Source: Nitrospira sp. (GTDB lineage: Bacteria; Nitrospirota; Nitrospiria; Nitrospirales; Nitrospiraceae). From it: a stretch of 64,000 nucleotides of DNA. This document shows, in pieces, positions 35,255-43,203 of the stretch. The stretch is from assembly GCA_030123565.1 (NCBI GenBank), contig CP126122.1:3300800-3364799 (forward strand), given 5' to 3'. How positions within the stretch are numbered: the stretch's first letter is position 1; every line of letters begins with the position of its first letter. The translations under genes were made by a program, and so were the position numbers. A model generated the notes under the pieces. It saw nothing but the letters and a program-made list of their open reading frames with translations. It ran no database searches and had not been told where the DNA came from.

Positions 35255-35782
35255 TCAGTCCGTCATCAGACCGGGCCGATGCGCGCCACGCCCCTTCTCG
35301 TACAGCCGCTTCACGACCGGCGCATCCCTGAGCATGGGCCTGGTCGCCACCCTGGCGCCGAATTCATGACAAACGGTGCAGGAAGCGGTGCCGGTCGCGC
35401 GAAAGACGAATTCGCCGTGCGGGTTCACTCTCGATTGATCGGTAATCTGAGCCAAGGCGCCGCGATGCTCCGTATGGCAGGCCGTGCAGGCCGTCCGTTG
35501 CGCGACCATCTCACGATGCCACGTCATGACGGCCGGCGCAGAACGGCTCTCAAAATAACGTTCGGAGTGGCAGCCCACACAACGCGCCGGACTCGGGCCA
35601 CGAAACGGCTCATGGCAATGGGTGCAGCCGGCGATATCGACATGGTACCGGCTCAGATCTCCGGGAGCCCAGAGGGCGGCGGGACTCCGAACCGATCCCC
35701 AGCCGATCCAGAGGACCAAGACGAGTGTCGCCAGCGCCACCACCGGCATCGCGGTTCTGGGAAGGGGATGGTATCGCATCAC
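35255..35782 (-). CDS. Tetraheme cytochrome c, membrane-anchored
   Basis: A 175-residue protein. An N-terminal hydrophobic anchor (MPVVALATLVLVLWIGW) is followed by four CxxCH motifs: GCTHCHEPF, RCVGCHSER, ACTACHTEH and SCTVCHEFG. Extra His residues could serve as distal ligands. Its start lies at the stop of the upstream b-type membrane protein, so the two are made together and plausibly form a quinol-cytochrome unit. Convergent with soxD, from which it is separated by 95 bases. Confidence 0.88.
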   Translation of the reverse strand: MMRYHPLPRTAMPVVALATLVLVLWIGWGSVRSPAALWAPGDLSRYHVDIAGCTHCHEPFRGPSPARCVGCHSERYFESRSAPAVMTWHREMVAQRTACTACHTEHRGALAQITDQSRVNPHGEFVFRATGTASCTVCHEFGARVATRPMLRDAPVVKRLYEKGRGAHRPGLMTD

Positions 35783-36370
35783 TCACGAGATTCCCGCAAA
35801 GAACAGCGCGCCGGCCACGTGCAGGAGGGTGAGCACCAGGAACATCACGGTCATCGGAGCGTGGATCGCCTGCCAGATGCGGAAGGCCTCTTCTTGAGAA
35901 GCCATCCCGTGCAATCGGATCTCGATGTCGCCGTCGGAAAGCCCTTGATGCTGAAGCTGATGGCGTTGATCGTTGAGTGTCCGCAAGGTGACGGCATGCA
36001 CCGTCTGTCCGACGATCCCGCTCAGCACGACGATGACCATGGAGGCCATCGCCAGCACCGGCACCAAGGCGTGGTAATGTGCGCCGGAGTGGAGAAAGAT
36101 CAGCAGAGGCCCCAGCACCCCTGCAACCATATGGACCCGAAACCAGCCGCGCGGCCATTGCCGTGCGGGACTGTATCGCTTGCGGAGAGGGTACACAAAG
36201 ACCACCACGGTGACGCCCAAGCCGACCCACCCGACGACATGGCCGTAGCTCGTATGGCCGAACGGCGTGGCCTCACCGATACTGAGCACAGCCTCGAAGG
36301 CCAGCGCTGCCGCCACCGCCGCCACCACGGCGATGCTGATCGAGAGAATTCGACATCGAACCCCGGGCAT
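35783..36370 (-). CDS. b-type cytochrome-like membrane protein, about four helices
   Basis: A 195-residue integral membrane protein with four hydrophobic segments. Histidines suited to heme b lie in FRVHMVAGVLGPLLIFLHSG, AHYHAL and IWQAIHAPMTVMFLVLTLLHV, spaced as in small di-heme cytochrome b proteins. A polar loop (about 125-165) connects helices 3 and 4. It directly precedes the tetraheme cytochrome, an arrangement expected for membrane electron transfer between quinone and periplasm. The exact family was not identified. Confidence 0.72.
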   Translation of the reverse strand: MPGVRCRILSISIAVVAAVAAALAFEAVLSIGEATPFGHTSYGHVVGWVGLGVTVVVFVYPLRKRYSPARQWPRGWFRVHMVAGVLGPLLIFLHSGAHYHALVPVLAMASMVIVVLSGIVGQTVHAVTLRTLNDQRHQLQHQGLSDGDIEIRLHGMASQEEAFRIWQAIHAPMTVMFLVLTLLHVAGALFFAGIS

Positions 36371-36412
36371 AGTACGCTGGCCCTTCCTAACTGATTCGCC
36401 GCCCCACCAGAA

Positions 36413-36438
36413 AATTCAGAATTCAGAATTCAGAATTC
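36413..36438. repeat. Heptanucleotide tandem repeat
   Basis: AATTCAG is repeated three times and followed by AATTC in the short gap upstream of the b-type cytochrome gene. Such a run may vary in copy number by slippage, and it lies in the probable leader or promoter region of that gene. Confidence 0.7.
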
Positions 36439-36439
36439 G

Positions 36440-36823
36440 TTATTTCCTATACTTCTCCACCCCCTTGTCGCCGCCCGCATGACAACGCAGGCAGTCCGCG
36501 AACCGGCCGGGCCCATGGATGCCCTTGGCCTTCGCCTTGAGGTCCTGCACCAGTACATTGTCCAGGGCCTGCCACGTGACCCTGCCCTCTTTGTCGACAC
36601 GGTGACAATCCGTGCATTGCTTGGCCCCTGTCGCCCGAAAGATCAAATCGCTGTGCGGATTGACCACCATGCCGTCGGCATCGGCAACCCTCACACCCAA
36701 CGACGACTGCCTGTTCGAAGGGTCCCCGTCCCGTTCCAACCCTTCGGCCACCCCGTTCGTCCAGGCCGTTGCCGGCGGGATGCACAACACCCCCAAGAGC
36801 GCGGCCGCCGCCCTCAAGCTCAC
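36440..36823 (-). CDS. Diheme cytochrome c
   Basis: A 127-residue exported protein with a signal peptide (SLRAAAALLGVLCIPPATA) and two heme motifs, QCTDCHRVDKEG near residue 73 and DCLRCHAGGDKG near residue 111. NPHSDLIFRATGAKQ before the first heme closely resembles NPHGEFVFRATGTAS in the tetraheme protein at 35255, so the two share ancestry over that region. The GTG start overlaps the hemerythrin stop (GTGA), implying coupled translation. Confidence 0.83.
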   Translation of the reverse strand: MSLRAAAALLGVLCIPPATAWTNGVAEGLERDGDPSNRQSSLGVRVADADGMVVNPHSDLIFRATGAKQCTDCHRVDKEGRVTWQALDNVLVQDLKAKAKGIHGPGRFADCLRCHAGGDKGVEKYRK

Positions 36824-37302
36824 GATTGTTCGCTCCCGCAGCAGGCCTGGTACCGTTCTTCGGGCATCTCCTTCATGGCTTGATAGATCGCTGCTCGCTC
36901 CTCCTCGCTGATCACCTGATCCATCGATGGATAGAGAATCCGCTCTTCCTTCATGTTGTGCGACTTCAGCAGTTCCAGCAGCCGCTGCTCCTCCCGATCA
37001 CTGTCGGGACTCTGCTCCTGCACCTTGCGGTGAATGGCCTCGAGGCAGTCGCCGATCAATCGGTGCTCCGTCCGCATGACCTGCGTGGGGCCCCCTTCCG
37101 CCATGCCGGAGTTCTCTTCCCATTTTGGGAACAGCAGGTCTTCCTCCCACACGATGTGGCGCTGCAGCCCGAACTTGAACGCGACGAACGCTTCCTTGGC
37201 CCTGGCGAAATCCTTTCGCTTCTGTTCCTGGAAGGTCTGGAACAGATTGTCGAGCCGGTCGTGGTCCTGTTCAAACGTGACGCTGATCTTCGCTTCAGCC
37301 AT
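36820..37302 (-). CDS. Hemerythrin HHE-domain protein
   Basis: A 160-residue four-helix protein with the di-iron ligand pattern of hemerythrins: His in FEQDHDRLDN, FGLQRHIVWEEDLLFP, MRTEHRLIGDC and LLKSHNMKEERILYP. No signal peptide is present, so it is cytoplasmic. It may store oxygen or sense oxygen or NO. A CCGS motif near the C-terminus is unusual for the family. It overlaps the YtxH-like gene upstream by eight bases and the diheme cytochrome downstream by four. Confidence 0.9.
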   Translation of the reverse strand: MAEAKISVTFEQDHDRLDNLFQTFQEQKRKDFARAKEAFVAFKFGLQRHIVWEEDLLFPKWEENSGMAEGGPTQVMRTEHRLIGDCLEAIHRKVQEQSPDSDREEQRLLELLKSHNMKEERILYPSMDQVISEEERAAIYQAMKEMPEERYQACCGSEQS

Positions 37303-37624
37303 GCCGTTCTCCTTTGTTCTCCCTCTCCAGCCTTTCCTTCTTGAACGCTTCCTTTCCCGCCGCCACCGCCGCAGCGATGGTGACTTCCGCCTCCTTCACA
37401 AAGCGCCTGGCCTCCTCAAGAGTGTGGGACAGGTCCTTGCGGATGTCCTTCGCCTTCTCCAACACCTCCTCTTCCGTCCGACGCGCATATCCTCGCAGCG
37501 CCGTGCGAGTCTCTTCCCCCGATTTGGGCGCATACAACATCGCCGCAATCGCCCCGAGCATGGCCCCGCTCAAGAACGCCAACGTTACGCCCGCTCCCGA
37601 ACAGCCCTCCTGTTGATCCGCCAT
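37295..37624 (-). CDS. YtxH-domain protein
   Basis: A 109-residue protein: one N-terminal membrane segment (TLAFLSGAMLGAIAAMLYAP) followed by SGEETRTALRGYARR, a YtxH hallmark, and a long charged coiled-coil helix. YtxH proteins are general-stress membrane proteins of unknown mechanism. The ATG at 37624 follows GGAAGGAGG at ideal distance; longer frames upstream lack one. First gene of a minus-strand operon running through hemerythrin to the diheme cytochrome. Confidence 0.86.
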   Translation of the reverse strand: MADQQEGCSGAGVTLAFLSGAMLGAIAAMLYAPKSGEETRTALRGYARRTEEEVLEKAKDIRKDLSHTLEEARRFVKEAEVTIAAAVAAGKEAFKKERLERENKGERHG

Positions 37625-38009
37625 GATGAAGCCTCCTTCCCTGTCTATCGATTGCTCCGGCCTTGGGCTGTCCCCTTCGATAGCCCCATCTTGAGAGCAA
37701 GCAGAGGACGTGCCAGGATGCACGGCCGCTGTACCGACCAAGGCGCCCGTTTGGCAAAGGTTTTCTGCGGTCAACGGCCAGGAGAGTCTTCTCAGACTAA
37801 AAAATTGGGGAATTCAGGAACCGGCCGCGACTCAGTTCTGTCCCAAAAGGCAACAGATGGAGAGCGCCATTTACGAAATCATGCCGTGCCAACGCATCGG
37901 CTTCGTCGGTTGCTTTGTTGTAGTCTTGGGCAATTCCGCGACAATATACAGCTACCTCCTGGGCGTTTTAATTGATCTGTTGATCGCTCGCGCACCACAT
38001 CCGAACTCC
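37625..38009. other. Intergenic region of 385 bases
   Basis: The half nearest 37624 should contain the ytxH operon promoter. Around 37790-37800 a short dyad gagtcttctcagactc-like stretch is followed by an A run. The remainder (37850-38000) reads like fragments of protein in several minus-strand frames, possibly worn coding sequence, but no family can be named. Confidence 0.4.
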
Positions 38010-40424
38010 TTACGCGACCCGCGCACGCCGGAGCCGCAGGCTGTTCGTCACCACGCTGACTGAACTGAACGCCATGGCCGCACCGGCCAGAATGGGACTG
38101 AGCAGAATGCCGAAGGCCGGGTAGAGGATGCCGGCCGCGACCGGAATGCCGACGACGTTGTAGACAAATGCCCAGACCAAGTTCTGTTTCATCGTCCGCA
38201 TTGTTCGCCTGGCGAGAAGAATCGCCGATACGACACCGGGGAGATCGTTTCGCATTAACGTCACGTCGCTGGCTTCCAGGGCGATATCGGTGCCGGTGCC
38301 GATCGCGAACCCGACATCGGCCTGCGCCAAGGCTGGAGCATCGTTGATGCCATCGCCCACCATCGCGACGACCTCTCCTGCCTGCTGACGGCGTCGGACC
38401 TCGACCACTTTGCCATCCGGCAATACCCCAGCGACCACGCGGTCGATCCCGGCCTTCCGTGCGATGGCCTCCGCGGTGCGTTGATGATCCCCCGTTAACA
38501 TCACCACCGTGAGCCCCAGTCGGTTCAGCCTTTGAACCGCGTCACGGGATGTGGGCTTGATCGGATCGGCTACGGCGATCAATCCCGCCAACTTGCCGTT
38601 GATCGCGATATACATCGGCGTTTTTCCCTCACCGGCTAGACGTTCCACCTCCTCTTTCACTGCGGTGAGATCCACCGCATAATCAGCCATGAGCGCCTCA
38701 TTGCCGACAGCCAGCGCGGCACCATCTACCATGCCAGTTGCTCCCCGTCCCGTGACCGATTGGAATGAGTCTGCCGTCGCCAGGGGCAACGACTGCTCGT
38801 TCGCATAGCGCACGATCGCCTCAGCCAGCGGATGTTCAGAGGAGGCCTCGATCGAGGCGACCAGCCGTACGAGATCTGTTTCGGACCACTCCGTACCCAA
38901 AACCGGTACCACGTCCGTGACGGTCGGCCGCCCCTCCGTGATCGTGCCGGTCTTATCCAACACGACGGTGTTGATCTGACCGGCCCGCTGCAACGATTCG
39001 CCGCCTTTGATCAAAATACCCCCTTCGGCTCCCTTGCCGGTCGCCACCATGACGGCAGTCGGTACGGCAAGTCCCATCGCGCAGGGGCAGGCAATGATCA
39101 GGACCGCCACCGCCGCGGCAAATGCACGCATGGCCGGCGCCTGGTCAGCCGTCACAAACCAGATCACAAACGTCGCGATCGCGAGTGACAGCACGATCGG
39201 CACGAAGATCCCGCTGACCTGATCGGCGAGCCTCTGGATAGGTGCCCGTGAGCCCTGAGCATCACGCATCAGCTTGACGATATGGGCCAGGACGCTGTCC
39301 GACCCCAGCGTCGTCGCGCGATACCGGAAGGCGCCGGTCCTATTGATCGTGCCGCCGATGAGGCGATCCCCCGGCTGTTTCTCGACAGGCAATGATTCGC
39401 CCGTCACCATCGATTCATCGACCGCGCTCGTCCCCGAAATGATGGCTCCATCTACAGGAATGCGTTCTCCCGGTCGCACGATCACGATCTCCTCGCTCTG
39501 CACGTCGTTCACTGGGATGTCGACCTCAGCGCCGGCCCGCACCACCCGCGCCGTGTTCGGTTGGAGTTCCACCAGACGCCTCAAGGCCGCAGAGGTCTGG
39601 CGCTTGGCCCGCGCCTCCAGCGCATTGCCGGTCAGGATCAGCGCAATGATCATGACCACCGCCTCATAATAGAGGTCCGGCAGCACGCCCCGATTCAGAA
39701 AGAACTTCGGCGCCACAGTCGCCAGCACGGAGTAGAGGAAGGCTGCCCCTGTGCCGACTGCGATGAGTGTGTTCATGTCCGCCGAGTGATGTCGGAAGGC
39801 GGACCAGGCGCGCACGTAGAAATGCCGCCCCGCCCAACCCATGACGAGCAAGGTCAGCGCGTACGATAACACCCATGGGGTGAACGTATAGAGCCAGGGA
39901 GCGACGGCGCGGATGGTGGGGGTCATGGATTCCATGACCCATCGCATGAACGGATCGGCAACCGGTCCATGGACATCCGCCTCGGCAGCCCCCATGAGCG
40001 GCATGGACAGTGTCATGGCCAGCAGACCGATGCTTCCACTCCACAACGCCTTGTGCCTGAGTTCCCGATAGTCTTCCTCCTGTGCCCGATCCTGTGCCTC
40101 CTGCTCATCGAACGCGCTCTGATCCTGCGCGACTAGTTCCGCACCATACCCGGTTTCGTGGATCGCCTCGACCAGGACCATGGGGGAGGTCACCATAGGA
40201 TCGTACGTGACGGCGGCATTCTTCAGCATGAGGTTCACTGAGGCGTCGAGGACGCCCGGCGTTGCCTGCAACGCCCGTTGCACTCGCGCCTGACAGGCGG
40301 CGCAGGTCATTCCCTTCACGGGAATCATGACCTTCTCACTGGTAGTCGCTGCATTGGTTCCGTATTCAGCCGTACCTGTCAGGTTCCGTTTCTCTCTCAC
40401 CATCAAGGGAATCGTAGTCGGCAT
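38010..40424 (-). CDS. copA: Copper-translocating P1B-type ATPase
   Basis: An 804-residue heavy-metal ATPase. There is one N-terminal metal-binding domain ([15 protein letters not shown], about residue 37). The membrane helices contain the ion-binding CPC in [16 protein letters not shown], the phosphorylated Asp is in [15 protein letters not shown], and [22 protein letters not shown] and [19 protein letters not shown] follow. The helix-6 CPC and the late membrane Asn/Tyr and Met-Ser-Ser type residues ([18 protein letters not shown]) indicate monovalent copper export. It is followed upstream by a tethered cupredoxin and CopZ in one operon. Confidence 0.95.
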   Translation of the reverse strand: MPTTIPLMVREKRNLTGTAEYGTNAATTSEKVMIPVKGMTCAACQARVQRALQATPGVLDASVNLMLKNAAVTYDPMVTSPMVLVEAIHETGYGAELVAQDQSAFDEQEAQDRAQEEDYRELRHKALWSGSIGLLAMTLSMPLMGAAEADVHGPVADPFMRWVMESMTPTIRAVAPWLYTFTPWVLSYALTLLVMGWAGRHFYVRAWSAFRHHSADMNTLIAVGTGAAFLYSVLATVAPKFFLNRGVLPDLYYEAVVMIIALILTGNALEARAKRQTSAALRRLVELQPNTARVVRAGAEVDIPVNDVQSEEIVIVRPGERIPVDGAIISGTSAVDESMVTGESLPVEKQPGDRLIGGTINRTGAFRYRATTLGSDSVLAHIVKLMRDAQGSRAPIQRLADQVSGIFVPIVLSLAIATFVIWFVTADQAPAMRAFAAAVAVLIIACPCAMGLAVPTAVMVATGKGAEGGILIKGGESLQRAGQINTVVLDKTGTITEGRPTVTDVVPVLGTEWSETDLVRLVASIEASSEHPLAEAIVRYANEQSLPLATADSFQSVTGRGATGMVDGAALAVGNEALMADYAVDLTAVKEEVERLAGEGKTPMYIAINGKLAGLIAVADPIKPTSRDAVQRLNRLGLTVVMLTGDHQRTAEAIARKAGIDRVVAGVLPDGKVVEVRRRQQAGEVVAMVGDGINDAPALAQADVGFAIGTGTDIALEASDVTLMRNDLPGVVSAILLARRTMRTMKQNLVWAFVYNVVGIPVAAGILYPAFGILLSPILAGAAMAFSSVSVVTNSLRLRRARVA

Positions 40425-40437
40425 GGTTTTCTCCTCG

Positions 40438-40818
40438 TCAGTCTTGCACGATGAGCCGACCGCGCAACATGCTCATCCCGCAGGTAAACTCGAAATTTCC
40501 TGTCTGTGCCGGCGCGAGTTCGAGCCGGGTCTTTCGGAAGGCGGGCAAGAACTTGCGGACCCCGAAACCTGGAAAGACGATCTCTTCCGAACAACCTGAC
40601 CGTTCTCGGCGGTCGAAGACGAACCGGACCGGCCTGTCCCTCTTTACGCTCACCACGGCTGGGTGATAGCCGCCTTCAACCACAATGGCGACCTCCTGGA
40701 CTCCCTCCCCGTCGATGCCGGCGTTCGACACCGGCTGTCGGGCCAAAAAGAAATACCAATTGATCCAGATCATCGCCGCGATTCCGCCGATGATGACAAT
40801 CCATTCCATCATGCTCAT
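40438..40818 (-). CDS. Membrane-tethered cupredoxin-like protein
   Basis: A 126-residue protein with an N-terminal anchor ([19 protein letters not shown]) and a cupredoxin-1-type domain: [32 protein letters not shown] and a C-terminal [10 protein letters not shown] with Cys and Met residues able to bind Cu(I). Such proteins accompany CopA in many bacteria and probably accept exported copper at the outer face of the membrane. It sits between copZ (four-base overlap) and copA (13-base gap). Confidence 0.87.
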   Translation of the reverse strand: MSMMEWIVIIGGIAAMIWINWYFFLARQPVSNAGIDGEGVQEVAIVVEGGYHPAVVSVKRDRPVRFVFDRRERSGCSEEIVFPGFGVRKFLPAFRKTRLELAPAQTGNFEFTCGMSMLRGRLIVQD

Positions 40819-41033
40819 GCCACCCTCCTGGCCAACTGTGCCTCATATCCCGCCTCGTTCATAGCCAGGATAATTTCCATGGGAACGATTTCCTTCGGGT
40901 CATACACGACGGTCGCTTCGCCGACCTTCACGCTGTTCACCTGCAGGCCGTCGAGCCGGGTCAGCGCCTTCGTGACCTGTCCGACGCAATGCCCGCAGCT
41001 CATCCCGGTGATCTTCAGGGTCAATTCGTCCAT
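40815..41033 (-). CDS. copZ: CopZ-like copper chaperone (HMA domain)
   Basis: A 72-residue heavy-metal-associated domain protein with the binding motif ITGMSCGHCVGQVTKAL and the ferredoxin-like beta-alpha-beta-beta-alpha-beta order. It carries Cu(I) in the cytoplasm to the CopA N-terminal domain. First gene of the copZ-cupredoxin-copA operon. AGGAGGTTCGCC precedes the ATG. No MerR/CueR-type operator was seen in the 130 bases upstream, which end at the inverted-repeat element. Confidence 0.93.
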   Translation of the reverse strand: MDELTLKITGMSCGHCVGQVTKALTRLDGLQVNSVKVGEATVVYDPKEIVPMEIILAMNEAGYEAQLARRVA

Positions 41034-41166
41034 GGCGAACCTCCTCAGTGAGTGAGTTTCGCGCGTCTCACAATCAAGAAACGCGCATCCTTCACCCCTT
41101 CAGACGAAAGAGGGCGACAATTATTACAGTGTCTGTCGATACAATTGGGCTGGCGTGAGGGTCAAG

Positions 41167-41347
41167 CTAGCCCGGATTATTCATGAATGCCGTCGCGAGG
41201 CGTTCGAGACGGAAGCCCGCCGGGGCTTCTCGCACATGAGGCCGACGGAGGCGTACTGGCAGTCCGTCGAGGAGGCCGAACGAGAAAAGCCTCGCCGGGC
41301 GAGAGGATCGGACGACGCAGCAGGTATTCATGAATAGTCCGGGCTAG
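41167..41347. mobile_element. MITE-like element with 22-bp terminal inverted repeats
   Basis: The left end ctagcccggattattcatgaat (41167-41188, shown here as ctagcccgga plus ttattcatgaat) matches the reverse complement of the right end (41326-41347) at 21 of 22 positions. The 181-bp interior has no transposase, only a chance 60-codon frame spanning it. This is the layout of a miniature inverted-repeat transposable element mobilised in trans. No convincing target-site duplication was found by eye. Confidence 0.75.
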
Positions 41348-41381
41348 GACTCGTCGTTACGGACGGTGCCGGCAGACTGGG

Positions 41382-42011
41382 TTATTCGCACGTGCAATTT
41401 AGGCAGCCGTGTGTACTGCAGACCCCGCAGGACTGCTCCAGGCTGGCGCGCAAGGCTTGACGGGCTCGATGCAACCGAACCGTGAGATTGCCTTGGGAGA
41501 TCTTTAACTCCTCTGCGACACGTTTCGGAGATTCGTCTTCGAGATCAATGCGCCGGATGAGTTCAGCATAGTTGGAACGCAGCGTCGGCAGGAGCCGGTA
41601 AAGGCAGGTACAGACGGTGGCTTTCACCTCGTCGATTGGAGGCTCCTTGTCGTCCCCGGAGAGAGTCAGCTCCCGGAGAAAGGCTTCATTGCGGCGAGCT
41701 TCCGCGCCTTTCGACCGATAATAGTCGATGAGTGTGTGGCGAATGATTTTATGGAACCAGGCCACCACACTGTCATCATGCCGTACGGAATGGTGACGTT
41801 GAACGGCTCGGATTAGGCTTTGTTGCAATAAGTCCTCAGCCACAGCCTCGTCACCGACACGACGGCGTAGAAACATTCGGAACGCAGACTCATGCTCGAG
41901 AAGCTGTTGGATCATGCCGTTCAGGTGAGGCTCAGGAGTCGCGTTCGATGCGGTGAAGGACCCCTCGCCTTGTGGTTCTAACGACTTTCTTTTATTCAAA
42001 GAGTTCCTCAT
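41382..42011 (-). CDS. ECF-type RNA polymerase sigma factor with Cys-rich C-terminus
   Basis: A 209-residue sigma-70-family ECF factor. Region 2 is AVAEDLLQQSLIRAVQRHH and VVAWFHKIIRHTLIDYYRSK; region 4 is LIRRIDLEDESPKRVAEELK and the helix-turn-helix ISQGNLTVRLHRARQALRAS. The last 20 residues carry a cluster of five cysteines and one His (CGVCSTHGC, LNCTCE), likely a metal or redox sensor that replaces an anti-sigma factor. None is adjacent. It lies between copZ and the merR unit, so a role in the metal response is probable. Confidence 0.9.
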   Translation of the reverse strand: MRNSLNKRKSLEPQGEGSFTASNATPEPHLNGMIQQLLEHESAFRMFLRRRVGDEAVAEDLLQQSLIRAVQRHHSVRHDDSVVAWFHKIIRHTLIDYYRSKGAEARRNEAFLRELTLSGDDKEPPIDEVKATVCTCLYRLLPTLRSNYAELIRRIDLEDESPKRVAEELKISQGNLTVRLHRARQALRASLEQSCGVCSTHGCLNCTCE

Positions 42012-42070
42012 TGTTCGTAACCCACAGACCTAGACATTCAAACATACCACGCAAGGCCAGTCTTCTTCTC

Positions 42071-42445
42071 TCATGCGTCGGAACCTCCGTGCTCGCAGCA
42101 CAGCGGGGTCTTGTCTATGGGCCCACCCATCAGACATTCCTTGTAGACGCGATAGGCCTTGAGCGCCCACTCTTCCCCCGGACAGCCTTGCATCGTCATG
42201 GCCACTTCGAGGAATTCAATCAGTTCCTCCTGTGAGACACCCCTATCATAAGCCATCTTCACATAAGCTCCGATACAGGGTTCGCAACGAATGGTGATGG
42301 AGACAACCATTGCCGTCAACAGTTTGTATTTGGCTGCGACAACCGCATCGCGATAGGTCTCCTGCCGCATGCGGAGAAGGCCGCCGGTTACCTGTGGGCT
42401 CAAGCGACGCAATTCCGCGAACAGACTCTCGCGTTCTGGGGTCAT
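42071..42445 (-). CDS. Carboxymuconolactone decarboxylase/AhpD-like protein
   Basis: A 124-residue protein of the CMD fold with an AhpD-type redox motif IRCEPCIGAYVKMAYDRGV (CxxC and downstream His position replaced). YRDAVVAAKYKLLTAMVVSI is the preceding helix. The C-terminus carries a further Cys pair and His (LCCEHGGS). It may be a peroxidase-linked thiol reductase. The ATG overlaps the merR stop by four bases, so it is made with MerR and may respond to thiol-reactive metal. Confidence 0.87.
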   Translation of the reverse strand: MTPERESLFAELRRLSPQVTGGLLRMRQETYRDAVVAAKYKLLTAMVVSITIRCEPCIGAYVKMAYDRGVSQEELIEFLEVAMTMQGCPGEEWALKAYRVYKECLMGGPIDKTPLCCEHGGSDA

Positions 42446-42882
42446 CCTTTGGCCACTCCTTTCTTCGCACCGGCTTGTGTTTCGTCTTCGAGGCTCATCA
42501 GAATCGGACAGGGACCGGTGGGCTGGCCGACTCTGCAAGCCCGGATCAAACTGTTCAGCGCGCGGGCCAGTGCCTGCAAGTCGTCAACTTTGGATTCCAC
42601 CTGCACGAGTTTCGCCCGAGCTTTCTCCAGCACCTCACCACAGCGAGCCGTTGAAGCAACCCGGAGGGCGAGCAATTCAGCGATCTCGCGTAGGGTGAAG
42701 CCGAGCGCTTGGGCGTTTTTGATGAACCGTAAACGTCGTTCCTCTTCATGACTGTACAGTCTGTAGCCCGAAAGCTTCCGCGTTAATGGCGTGAGCAGAT
42801 TCAAGCGTTCGTAGTAACGGACTGTTTGGACATTCACTCCGACTTTCCTTGCAAGCTGACCGATAGTCAGTTGAGCAGCCAT
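42442..42882 (-). CDS. merR: MerR-family regulator with Hg-type cysteine triad
   Basis: A 146-residue MerR protein. The winged helix-turn-helix is QLTIGQLARKVGVNVQTVRY and YERLNLLTPL. The dimerisation helix is followed by the three Cys typical of mercury MerR: TARCGEVLEKA, LIRACRVGQ and TGPCPILMSL, in the positions of Tn501 MerR Cys82, Cys117 and Cys126. It should repress and, with Hg(II) or a similar soft ion, activate a promoter with a 19-20 bp spacer. Two such promoters flank its 5' side. No merT, merP or merA is in the window. Confidence 0.9.
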   Translation of the reverse strand: MAAQLTIGQLARKVGVNVQTVRYYERLNLLTPLTRKLSGYRLYSHEEERRLRFIKNAQALGFTLREIAELLALRVASTARCGEVLEKARAKLVQVESKVDDLQALARALNSLIRACRVGQPTGPCPILMSLEDETQAGAKKGVAKG

Positions 42883-42900
42883 GTCATCACCATGGCAGAC

Positions 42901-42932
42901 AGTCTACACCTTATACTCCGGTAGAGAGTCAA
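42901..42932 (-). promoter_or_regulatory. MerR-type promoter for merR
   Basis: On the minus strand TTGACT (42932-42927) and TAGACT (42906-42901) are separated by 20 bases, longer than the usual 17, as in promoters that MerR proteins untwist. The spacer contains the dyad ACTC-N5-GAGT. The site is 19 bases from the merR ATG, consistent with autoregulation. Confidence 0.72.
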
Positions 42933-42958
42933 GCGACTCAAAAAACATCTGATACCCC

Positions 42959-42990
42959 TTGACCCAGTACTACGGTACAGGCTGTAGGAT
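42959..42990 (+). promoter_or_regulatory. MerR-type promoter for the 28-residue mini-gene
   Basis: TTGACC (42959-42964) and TAGGAT (42985-42990) are separated by exactly 20 bases. The spacer holds the dyad CCAGTAC-TACG-GTACAGG, close to the mercury operator CCGTAC-N4-GTACGG. Its outer arms extend over the -35 edge, as expected. It points away from merR and toward the mini-gene at 43017. Confidence 0.75.
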
Positions 42991-43016
42991 GGCGTTTGCG
43001 AAAGGAGGTGATTGCG

Positions 43017-43103
43017 ATGTGTCCATGGGTTGAACAGTTTGGCTTTTGCCCCTATGGGGCCGTATCCAAGGTGTGGCAGTGGGTGCATAGCCTCGTGAGT
43101 TGA
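43017..43103 (+). CDS. 28-residue Cys- and Trp-containing peptide under a MerR-type promoter
   Basis: A 29-codon gene with an exceptionally strong ribosome binding site (AAAGGAGGTGA, six bases before the ATG). It is about 27 bases downstream of a MerR-type -10 box and followed after 11 bases by a perfect terminator hairpin, so the whole unit is about 150 bases. The peptide has two Cys nine residues apart (MCPWVEQFGFCPYG) and an aromatic, amphipathic second half (VSKVWQWVHSLV). It could bind a soft metal or act at the membrane. I know no family for it. Confidence 0.7.
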   Translation: MCPWVEQFGFCPYGAVSKVWQWVHSLVS

Positions 43104-43114
43104 CCGCTGAGAGG

Positions 43115-43150
43115 ACAGAAGGGCGGCGTCTCAATGTGCCGCCCTTCTGT
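43115..43150 (+). terminator. Terminator hairpin after the mini-gene
   Basis: A perfect 13-bp stem (ACAGAAGGGCGGC pairing with GCCGCCCTTCTGT) with a 10-base loop. No U tract follows on either strand, so termination may be partial or protein-assisted; the stem itself is very stable. It ends 54 bases before the CusA fragment stop. Confidence 0.8.
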
Positions 43151-43203
43151 GTCCCCGCTCAGTCAGGTGAAGCACGCTTGTGCTTACTCTTGTTCATGGC
43201 TTC

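Noticed and set aside
36413-36438. AATTCAG repeats as a CRISPR-like or iteron array
   Set aside because: Units are seven bases with no spacers and only about 3.7 copies; simple slippage explains them, and no replication gene is near.
41155-41337. A 60-codon plus-strand frame across the inverted-repeat element
   Set aside because: It begins before and ends inside the right terminal repeat, has no ribosome binding site and matches no transposase; the inverted ends explain the sequence better.
42442-43150. Classical mercury-resistance operon
   Set aside because: MerR has the Hg-type cysteines but no merT, merP, merC or merA frame exists on either side; only an AhpD-like gene and the mini-gene are linked.
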